A stretch of 7,253 bases of DNA, taken from positions 1 through 7,253 of the forward strand of contig JASGMZ010000153.1 in the NCBI GenBank assembly GCA_030156305.1, written 5' to 3'. Of this stretch, positions 1 through 5,775 are shown piece by piece (the stretch's first letter is position 1; each line of letters begins with the position of its first letter). The notes under the pieces are model-generated. The model was not told the origin of the DNA. It did not search any database and saw only the letters and a list, made by a program, of their open reading frames with translations. The DNA comes from Bacteroidales bacterium. GTDB lineage: Bacteria; Bacteroidota; Bacteroidia; Bacteroidales; UBA12077. The position numbers and the translations under genes were made by a program.

Positions 1-653
1 ACACCATCGAGCTTTTTGAAAGCTTTTTGAACCATATTACTGTACTGTCCGACAATATTAGAATAATATCGACGCATTTCTTCTTCGTAGTAATCTTCAA
101 ATTCAATTTCATCATCGAAAATACCACCATCTAAAGCGCCAAAGCTTCCGAAAGCATCGCCGGAAAATAGCATTTTTTCGGTTTCGTCATAAGTCATCAT
201 CGTTTCGGGCCAGTGTACCCACGGTGTCATCACAAATTTTAGCTTATGATGGCCTAAATCAATCTGACTGCCATCTTCTATCGGTAACCATTTATCTTCA
301 TATCCATAATAGGATTCTACAATTTTAAAAGTTTTTAAATTGCCAACAATTTTAATCTCAGGATAACGTTCAACAATAGCTTTCATTGCCCCTGAATGGT
401 CAGGTTCCATGTGATTGATAATTAAGTAATCGATAGAACGATTTTTTCCTATTCGTTCTTCAATTTTTTCAAGGTAATCATCAGATGAGCCTTGTTCAAG
501 CGTATCTACCAACGCAATCTTATCATCAACAATGAGATAAGAATTATAAGATATGCCATAAGGCAAAGGCCACATATTCTCAAAAAGGGATGTGCGGCGA
601 TCGTTCGCACCTATCCAATAAACTTTATCGGTAATTTTTACTGTATTGTGCAT
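1..653 (-). CDS. Flavodiiron protein (FprA-type A-type flavoprotein), N-terminal part, cut by window edge
   Basis: Starts at ATG 653-651 and stays open for 217 full codons to the window edge, so the C-terminal half is missing. What is visible is the metallo-beta-lactamase-like diiron domain. The ligand motif HMEPDH gives His81, Glu83 and Asp85, followed by His147 (in TPWVHWPETM) and Asp166 (in SGDAFGSFG). This is the spacing of the diiron site in rubredoxin:oxygen oxidoreductases; the last expected His, near residue 227, would lie just past the edge. The family's flavodoxin (FMN) domain should follow, for about 400 residues in total. Family role: cytoplasmic four-electron reduction of O2 to water and/or NO to N2O, protecting anaerobes, with electrons from rubredoxin or a reductase. 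O2 and NO preference cannot be told from this part. It lies 79 bases after the DUF3108 gene. I see no good TAnnTTTG element in that gap, so read-through or an unrecognised promoter is possible. Confidence 0.93.
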   Translation of the reverse strand, partial: MHNTVKITDKVYWIGANDRRTSLFENMWPLPYGISYNSYLIVDDKIALVDTLEQGSSDDYLEKIEERIGKNRSIDYLIINHMEPDHSGAMKAIVERYPEIKIVGNLKTFKIVESYYGYEDKWLPIEDGSQIDLGHHKLKFVMTPWVHWPETMMTYDETEKMLFSGDAFGSFGALDGGIFDDEIEFEDYYEEEMRRYYSNIVGQYSNMVQKAFKKLDG

Positions 654-732
654 AAAAATGAAGTTTTTGTCAATTAAAAATTGGATATAAAATTATAACA
701 AAAACAATGATTAAAAAATGATAAATAACAGA

Positions 733-1551
733 TTATTCGTCGATAATTTCTGAATCTAAAGGGAATTTTAAATTTTCAGTTGAAAGTAAAGTTGCTTTTA
801 CTGAACCAATTAAAATTTTAGCTTCTACTAAAACAGGGATTCGGTTCATATCATCAGTAACCCAAACAAGCATGTCTTCGCCTCCTTTAAAAATGGTACC
901 TTCAACTAAAAGTGCTGAAAATTTGATGGTTTTAAATTTTTGCTTATTATGTAATTTAATGATTTCACGTCCCAGAAAACGCACATACAAATCAAAAATT
1001 TCATTATCGATAATCATACGAAACGGAATGGTGTCGTTTATCTGATATTGGTCAAAATCAATGTTTCGGATATAATACACACCAGATATCACATCATAAA
1101 TATTTTGAGGCATTTTTAACGTGTCCTCAGCATAAGGTTTGTTGGAATTTTCAGTTTGGGTATAGATTAAACTATCCGCATAATTAAAGGTAAAGCGATT
1201 ATGTACACTATATCCGCCTTCAAAGGTGTTTCGGCCGAAATAGAGAGGTGACAGGTTATCGGTTTTTGCATAAGATTGAAAGTAATCGCGTACTTTAAAA
1301 AGCCAGTCATATGTAGGAATAGTGGTACCATAGCTGTTAAAATGATACACATCCTGTCCGTTATACTTTGTTTTATTTACCATAAATTCAACATATCCGG
1401 CATTTAACCAAATAAATCCCCAATTATATACTGCTGTATATGTTATTCGTTCGCCGGATTTAAAAACAGGAAATTGTTTTACAAGGTTTTGAGCATGGCA
1501 ACTGATAGAAAGTATAAAAAATAAAACGACAATGGAATTTTTTTTTATCAC
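733..1551 (-). CDS. DUF3108 domain-containing exported protein, GTG start
   Basis: A 272-residue protein of the DUF3108 type. It has an N-terminal signal peptide (Lys3-Lys4, hydrophobic 6-17, likely cut near HAQ-N at 21/22), then an all-beta body. Family-like landmarks are GERITY (33-38) with VYNWGFIWLNAG (41-52), a GGY..NRF stretch (112-120), and the C-terminal block WVTDDMNRIPVLVE (230-243) followed by IGSVKATL (248-255). The family is periplasmic or envelope-associated and uncharacterised; I assign no reaction. The start is inferred: no in-frame ATG lies between the last upstream stop and the signal peptide, and GTG 1551-1549 is the only start that keeps the signal peptide whole. A run of nine A/T bases follows the start at once. 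The gene begins 17 bases after the barrel-like gene, so the two are probably co-transcribed and may act together at the envelope. Cys18 sits in ISC-HAQ, but the -3 residue is Ser, a poor lipobox, so a soluble periplasmic form is favoured. Confidence 0.82.
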   Translation of the reverse strand: MIKKNSIVVLFFILSISCHAQNLVKQFPVFKSGERITYTAVYNWGFIWLNAGYVEFMVNKTKYNGQDVYHFNSYGTTIPTYDWLFKVRDYFQSYAKTDNLSPLYFGRNTFEGGYSVHNRFTFNYADSLIYTQTENSNKPYAEDTLKMPQNIYDVISGVYYIRNIDFDQYQINDTIPFRMIIDNEIFDLYVRFLGREIIKLHNKQKFKTIKFSALLVEGTIFKGGEDMLVWVTDDMNRIPVLVEAKILIGSVKATLLSTENLKFPLDSEIIDE

Positions 1552-1568
1552 AAGTAGACTGTTTAATT

Positions 1569-2249
1569 TTAATAACCCCAGATATTATATCTTGAATGGT
1601 AAGGATTGAATCCGGGACTATAAAAAGGAGAAAAACTGTCATACATTGGGTTTAAGCCATCTGAATAACGGTATTGAAAATTAATGTGCAAGTTATCCGT
1701 AACTTTATATCCTAATCCTATAGAAACAGATTTATAATCCGTATTGTAAAAATTAGGGGCCGTAGTATTAAATAGAGGCGACTGGTTTTCGAAATAGGTA
1801 GCATCGCCATAAATATTTAGCTTGTCACTGAGTTGGTAAAAAGCCTGGCTGTTGATTCCGTAATTAGATGCATTGTGATTTATTGAAAAACCATTTGCAG
1901 GGAGAAAATTATTTTCAAATCCATTAAAATTATTTTGCATGATAATGCCATTAACCGATACAAACAATTTATCATTTACCTGGTAATTTATTGATGGCGC
2001 AATATATGAGGATGCCATGGACATATTGTTGGAAAAGCTGCTAAATCCTGTTCCTAAAGTAACAGCATAAGATATTTTGTCATCATGCATTTTCATTAAA
2101 GAATTATGCTCCTGATTATTGTTTTGTTGATTTCGAGCCAAAACAGATGAGTCCATTGGTTGATAATATTTAGGCATTAAAGGCCATATTTGGGCTTTAA
2201 GCATCGATGTTATCAAAATCAAACTAAAAAGAATAACAATTTTACGCAT
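1569..2249 (-). CDS. Small outer-membrane beta-barrel-like protein, uncharacterised
   Basis: A 226-residue protein with a clear signal peptide (Arg2-Lys3, hydrophobic 4-16, cut after LKA or LKAQ near residue 19-20). A short, Asn/Gln-rich low-complexity spacer follows (about 38-50), then a region from about 58 to 226 with alternating polar and hydrophobic or aromatic residues and Asn/Asp/Gly turns. Examples are the YAVTLGTGFS, INYQVNDKLFVSVNG and SIGLGYKVTDNLHINFQYRYSDG segments. Such strand-turn repeats and the aromatic end (YNIWGY, terminal Tyr) fit a small, roughly eight-stranded outer-membrane barrel. I recognise no named family. It follows relA by 69 bases, with its own promoter candidate and a hairpin in the gap, and precedes the DUF3108 gene by 17 bases. 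It could be an outer-membrane partner of the DUF3108 protein; that is inference. A secreted non-barrel beta protein is the alternative. Confidence 0.75.
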   Translation of the reverse strand: MRKIVILFSLILITSMLKAQIWPLMPKYYQPMDSSVLARNQQNNNQEHNSLMKMHDDKISYAVTLGTGFSSFSNNMSMASSYIAPSINYQVNDKLFVSVNGIIMQNNFNGFENNFLPANGFSINHNASNYGINSQAFYQLSDKLNIYGDATYFENQSPLFNTTAPNFYNTDYKSVSIGLGYKVTDNLHINFQYRYSDGLNPMYDSFSPFYSPGFNPYHSRYNIWGY

Positions 2250-2268
2250 AATTTAGTGGGTTTAATAT

Positions 2269-2285
2269 ATCGTTAAACGAACGAT
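2269..2285. repeat. Inverted repeat (hairpin or operator) before the barrel-like gene
   Basis: Perfect six-base arms ATCGTT (2269-2274) and AACGAT (2280-2285) flank a five-base centre. It lies between the promoter candidate at 2306-2337 and the start codon at 2249, so it would fall inside the 5' leader of the barrel-like transcript. It could be a repressor site or a leader hairpin. No T-tract follows on the minus strand, so a factor-independent terminator for relA is unlikely. Confidence 0.35.
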
Positions 2286-2305
2286 TAAACTATTTTGTTC
2301 TTCTA

Positions 2306-2337
2306 CAAATTTAAAAATTTATTGATTCAGTTCCAAG
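2306..2337 (-). promoter_or_regulatory. Candidate Bacteroidota promoter for the barrel-like / DUF3108 genes
   Basis: On the minus strand, CTTG (2337-2334) is followed after 20 bases by TAAATTTG (2313-2306). The -7 element fits TAnnTTTG exactly; the -33 element has three of four bases of TTTG. The -33 part lies inside the last codons of relA. Transcription would begin near 2300 and give a leader of about 50 bases containing the hairpin at 2269-2285. In such AT-rich DNA a chance match is possible. Confidence 0.42.
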
Positions 2338-4568
2338 GTTTCTAAACGAGTTACTTTCAGTATTTCTTTTTCTTTTTTTAATTTACGAATAAGCATGTCG
2401 AGATGTTTGGTGCTTTCCACATAAAGTCTTATCTGTCCTTCAAACATTCCGTCGTTAGAGTCAATATTAATAGAACGCATGCGGATATTTAAGTCTTTAG
2501 AGATAATATTCGAAATTTTATGAACAATTCCCACATCATCAATTCCGGAAACCTTAATAATGGTTTGGAAAGATTTCTTTGCAGATGATTTATTCCATTG
2601 GGCTTTAATTACACGGTAATTATACTTTTCGAGCAATTGTCGGGCATTAGGACAATTGGTTCGGTGAATTTTTATTCCCTCGCTTACGGTTACAAAACCA
2701 AAAATGGGGTCACCATAAATAGGGTTACAACATTTTGCCAGTTTATAATCTACATGCTCAATTTTATCATCAATAATAAGATAATCACCATGTGTTTCCG
2801 TTGATTTTTTCTCTTCAACAATAGCCTTTTTTTCTTCTGTTTGAATTTGTTTATCCGAATCTTCCTGATTCTGAATTTTTGATATAACGGTTTTTATTTC
2901 CGCAATATCAATTTTTCCGGTGGCAATGAGATAATAGAGGTCAACCGGTACTTTTAACTTGTAATGTTTTAATAATTTATTGATTAACTGGTCTTCAAAT
3001 TTTATTTTCCAGTTTTTTAATCTTCTTTTTAATAATTCTTTACCCACTTCGGCTTCTTTAAAAAGTTCTTCACGAAGGGTAGATTTGATTTTGGTTTTAG
3101 CTTTAGATGTAACTACAAAATTTAACCAGTCGTTTTTAGGTTTTTGTGTTTTGGATGTAAGAACTTCAATCTGGTCCCCATTGGTAAGCACCTGTTTTAT
3201 GGTAACATTTTTGTTATTAATTTTCGCTCCAACACATTGATTTCCAATATCAGAATGGATGTCGTAAGCAAAATCCAGGACGGTTGACCCGGATTTAAGT
3301 GTTTTTAAATCTCCGTTAGGCGTAAATACAAATACTTCTTTATTATATAAATCCAGTTTAATATCATCAATTACATCAGCAGTATCAAGATTTGGGCTAT
3401 CAAGCACATCGCGGATTTTCTCCATCCATCCATCAATTCCACGTTCCGATTTTACGCCTTTATATTTCCAGTGGGCAGCATACCCTTTTTCGGCAATTTC
3501 ATCCATCCTGGTGGTTCGTATTTGTACTTCTACCCACTTTTTATCGGGCCCAACTACGGTTGTATGAAGCGATTCGTAACCATTTGATTTTGGAACACTA
3601 ATCCAGTCGCGTAAACGTTTAGGATTGGGTTGATAAAAATCGGTAACAATCGAATATACACGCCAGCAATCGGCTTTTTCTTTTGATGGCTTTGAGTCGA
3701 GAATTATTCGTATAGCAAAAATATCATAAACCTCTTCGAACTCAACTCCCTGTTTTTTCATTTTTTGCCAAATTGAATAAACCGATTTAGGGCGCCCTTT
3801 AATCTCAAATTGAAATCCTTGATTTGCAAGCTCTTTTTCTATGGGTGCAATAAATTTTTTAATAAAACGGTTTCTTTTGGCTGTTGTATTTTTTAATTTT
3901 TTAATAATTTCTTTGTAGCGCTCTTTTTCGGTATATTTCATGGCCAGGTTTTCCAACTCCGATTTAATGTTGTATAATCCCAAACGATGAGCTAATGGAG
4001 CATACAAAGAAAAAGTTTCCATCGAAATTTTTACCTGGTAATCTTCGGGCATAAAATTTAACCCACGCATGTGTTCTAACAAGATAGCCAGTTTAATTAA
4101 AATAACACGCACATCTTCAACCATCGTTAAAAGAAGCTTACGGAAGTTTTCCGACTGGTTGGTCGCTGCTTTTGAGTCAACATCAGCCAGTTTAATTAAT
4201 CCATCAACGATGAGCTTGATTTTTTTATCAAATTGTTTTTCTACTTCAACTAAAGTAATTTTTTCATCTACAACAGCATTATATAAGAGTGAAGCAATTA
4301 CCGAGCGTGTACCAAGGCCTATTTGTTCGACAATAATAATAGCTATATCGAGCAATTCTATAATAAATGGTTCTCCCGAAGGTAGTCTTTTATTCTTATG
4401 AGCCTCTAAGGCAATATCAAATGCTTTACGAGTAAGTTCCTGTTCTTTCTTTTGTGAAAATATTTCAGATGCTTTGAGTAATTCGCGATATTTTTCAATA
4501 ATTATTTTTCGTTCCTTCTCAGTTATCCTTCCTTCTGTTTTTTTATCGAGATTTGCTTTCAGTAACAT
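2319..4568 (-). CDS. relA: RelA-like long RSH protein: (p)ppGpp synthetase with degenerate hydrolase domain
   Basis: A 749-residue long RelA/SpoT homologue, full length for the family. Domains in order: HD hydrolase-like about 35-200, synthetase about 235-375, TGS 411-470, helical 475-565, a charged Gln/Glu/Lys linker about 566-592, zinc-finger/CC domain 606-645 and ACT 667-743. The synthetase looks intact: GRPK (258-261), Asp282 in VYDIFAIRI, NGYESLHT with Tyr331, VEVQIRT with Glu347, and AAHWKYK with His366. TGS His438 (YDIHSD) and the Cys613/Cys614/His635/Cys639 set match the tRNA/ribosome-sensing parts of E. coli RelA. In the HD domain the catalytic residues are replaced: the HPL motif reads ELL (Glu71), HDxxED reads YNAVVD (Tyr96, Asn97, Val100), and KLADRLHNMR reads KLAILLEHMR (Ile162). 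Expected role: cytoplasmic ppGpp/pppGpp synthesis from ATP and GDP/GTP on stalled ribosomes, with no hydrolysis. It starts 6 bases after the omega-amidase stop, so they are probably one operon. Confidence 0.95.
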   Translation of the reverse strand: MLLKANLDKKTEGRITEKERKIIIEKYRELLKASEIFSQKKEQELTRKAFDIALEAHKNKRLPSGEPFIIELLDIAIIIVEQIGLGTRSVIASLLYNAVVDEKITLVEVEKQFDKKIKLIVDGLIKLADVDSKAATNQSENFRKLLLTMVEDVRVILIKLAILLEHMRGLNFMPEDYQVKISMETFSLYAPLAHRLGLYNIKSELENLAMKYTEKERYKEIIKKLKNTTAKRNRFIKKFIAPIEKELANQGFQFEIKGRPKSVYSIWQKMKKQGVEFEEVYDIFAIRIILDSKPSKEKADCWRVYSIVTDFYQPNPKRLRDWISVPKSNGYESLHTTVVGPDKKWVEVQIRTTRMDEIAEKGYAAHWKYKGVKSERGIDGWMEKIRDVLDSPNLDTADVIDDIKLDLYNKEVFVFTPNGDLKTLKSGSTVLDFAYDIHSDIGNQCVGAKINNKNVTIKQVLTNGDQIEVLTSKTQKPKNDWLNFVVTSKAKTKIKSTLREELFKEAEVGKELLKRRLKNWKIKFEDQLINKLLKHYKLKVPVDLYYLIATGKIDIAEIKTVISKIQNQEDSDKQIQTEEKKAIVEEKKSTETHGDYLIIDDKIEHVDYKLAKCCNPIYGDPIFGFVTVSEGIKIHRTNCPNARQLLEKYNYRVIKAQWNKSSAKKSFQTIIKVSGIDDVGIVHKISNIISKDLNIRMRSINIDSNDGMFEGQIRLYVESTKHLDMLIRKLKKEKEILKVTRLETLELNQ

Positions 4569-4574
4569 CTTATT

Positions 4575-5363
4575 TTACAATATTTTAAATTCATCAGCAT
4601 CAAGGCCCACCGGAAATTTATTTCTAAACTTATTCAATTCATCTAACGATAAATCGGCATGAATTATTTGCTCGGTATGTTCATTTGTTTCAACCATTAT
4701 TTCGCCTCGTGGATTAATAATCATGGTATCACCTGCATAGCTTAATCCTTCGCCATCTTTTCCCACACGGTTTACACCTGCCACATAAACCTGGTTTTCA
4801 ATAGCCCTTGCAGGTAACAGTTTTTTCCAAACCGCTCTCCTGCTTTCCGGCCAATTAGCTATATAAATTAACAAATCATAATCGTTTTGGTTTCGGCTCC
4901 ATACCGGAAATCTTAAATCATAACAGGTAAGCGGGCAAATACGCCAGTTTTTATAGTTAAAAACCAATCTCTCTTTTCCGGCACTATAATGTTTATGTTC
5001 ATTACCCATCCTAAACAGATGTCTTTTATCATAATATTCATAATTCCCATCCGGAAACATAACAAAAAGACGGTTATAATGCTTTTCCTGTTCTTTAATA
5101 ATTAAGCTGCCAATAATGATTTTATTTATTTTTGCAGCTTGCTCCTTTAACCACAAAAACGATTTACCATTCATTTTCTCTGCCAGCTTGTCCGTTTTCA
5201 TCGAAAAACCGGTGCTAAACATTTCGGGTAATATAACCAATTCAGTAGCTTTGGGTAGTTGAGTAAAATATTTTTCGAATTGTTTTAAATTTTGCTCAGC
5301 ATCTTCCCAAATTAGTTTTGTCTGAATACAGGAAATCTGAAGGTTATTTTGCATCATGTTCAT
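4575..5363 (-). CDS. yafV: Nitrilase-superfamily omega-amidase (YafV/Nit2 type)
   Basis: A 262-residue C-N hydrolase of the nitrilase superfamily. The catalytic triad is visible: Glu47 in LPEMFSTGF, Lys113 in YDKRHLFRMG and Cys147 in LTCYDLRFPVWSRN, plus the superfamily's extra acidic residue near Glu122. The blocks DKRHLFRM..EH.HY.AG, CYDLRFPVWSRN.NDYD, ARAIENQ.YVAG.NRVG.DG and INP.GEI closely follow E. coli YafV as I remember it, and the length is typical. YafV and Nit2 are omega-amidases that hydrolyse 2-oxoglutaramate (or 2-oxosuccinamate) to the oxo acid and ammonia, which completes glutamine-transaminase and methionine-salvage chemistry in the cytoplasm. Three ATGs are possible (5363, 5357, 5354: MNMM). 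The first lies only 13 bases from the -7 element, so the second or third may be the real start. It is the first gene of a probable operon with relA. Confidence 0.92.
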   Translation of the reverse strand: MNMMQNNLQISCIQTKLIWEDAEQNLKQFEKYFTQLPKATELVILPEMFSTGFSMKTDKLAEKMNGKSFLWLKEQAAKINKIIIGSLIIKEQEKHYNRLFVMFPDGNYEYYDKRHLFRMGNEHKHYSAGKERLVFNYKNWRICPLTCYDLRFPVWSRNQNDYDLLIYIANWPESRRAVWKKLLPARAIENQVYVAGVNRVGKDGEGLSYAGDTMIINPRGEIMVETNEHTEQIIHADLSLDELNKFRNKFPVGLDADEFKIL

Positions 5364-5376
5364 TTTTTATTTTATT

Positions 5377-5408
5377 CAAAGATAATAAATGGATGTAGCA
5401 ACACTAAA
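5377..5408 (-). promoter_or_regulatory. Candidate Bacteroidota promoter for the omega-amidase-relA operon
   Basis: On the minus strand, TTTA (5408-5405) is followed after 20 bases by TATCTTTG (5384-5377). The -7 element fits TAnnTTTG exactly and the -33 element fits TTTG at three of four positions with ideal spacing. Initiation near 5372-5370 would give a leader of only about 7-9 bases to the first ATG, or 13-18 to the next two. Confidence 0.55.
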
Positions 5409-5454
5409 AACCGCTTTACTACAATAATTACAATTTTAAGAAAATTTTGTTTTT

Positions 5455-5775
5455 TTAATGAGCTCTTTTCCGCTTACTACTAGCTGCACCTTTACCACCA
5501 AGTATACCCCATCCTCCACTACCTATCAAAAATCCAAAAGCATACCAGGCGCCATTGTTATTTTGAGCATAAACCGTCACATCATCGCGAAATAGCATCG
5601 CAATCAAATCAAAAGGGGCAATGATTCCATGTAACAAACCACCCCAAAAACCATAAGTATGTCCTTCTAAACAAGCATCCACAGCTTCTTTATTGGCACA
5701 CGAAGAAAGAAATAATAAAATAATCATAACTCCAATCATTAGTATCATTAATTGATAAGAATTTGATGTTTTCAT
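5455..5775 (-). CDS. Small putative lipoprotein, Gly/aromatic-rich, uncharacterised
   Basis: A 106-residue protein with a hydrophobic N-terminus (9-22) ending in a good lipobox, LSSC, with Cys26 as the predicted lipidated residue. The mature part has a short charged stretch, an amphipathic segment HTYGFWGGLLHGIIAPFDLI (39-58), the motif FRDDVTVYAQNNNGAWYAFG (62-81), and a very Gly-rich hydrophobic segment (82-97) that ends in a basic tail (KRKRAH). The GFWGGLLHG..APF pattern with NNNG.WY.FGF.IG looks like a recurrent small-lipoprotein family, but I know no assigned function. The start ATG (5775-5773) overlaps the TGA of the upstream gene as ATGA, which points to translational coupling and a shared role. 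The two hydrophobic stretches could re-enter or span a membrane. If the lipobox is not used, it would be a small inner-membrane protein instead. The following 79 bases hold no clear terminator. Confidence 0.78.
   Translation of the reverse strand: MKTSNSYQLMILMIGVMIILLFLSSCANKEAVDACLEGHTYGFWGGLLHGIIAPFDLIAMLFRDDVTVYAQNNNGAWYAFGFLIGSGGWGILGGKGAASSKRKRAH

Noticed and set aside
492..677. 61-codon plus-strand frame opposite the flavodiiron gene
   Set aside because: Antisense to the iron-ligand region of a clear flavodiiron protein, with no support of its own.
654..732. TATAAT-like sequence upstream of the flavodiiron gene as a sigma-70-type promoter
   Set aside because: This phylum uses TTTG/TAnnTTTG promoters. 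No -35 element at proper spacing is seen, and the gap is too AT-rich for such a match to mean much. The nearest -7 candidate, TGTTTTTG, misses the conserved A.
1489..1506. Lipobox in the DUF3108 signal peptide (ISC at residues 16-18)
   Set aside because: Ser at -3 instead of Leu/Val/Ile, and a good signal-peptidase I site (HAQ) follows; lipidation is not favoured.
1167..1642. Two minus-strand 60-61 codon frames overlapping the DUF3108 and barrel-like genes
   Set aside because: Shadow frames inside better-supported genes; no motif or independent start signal.
2598..4662. Several plus-strand open frames of 62-110 codons across the relA gene
   Set aside because: They lie antisense to a strongly recognised protein, show no family motifs, and have the Ser/Ile/Phe-rich make-up expected from reading an AT-rich gene backwards.
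5430..5450. AT-only hairpin with ACAA/TTGT outer arms after the lipoprotein gene as a terminator
   Set aside because: The stem is short, bulged and without GC pairs beyond one, and no clean T-run follows on the minus strand.
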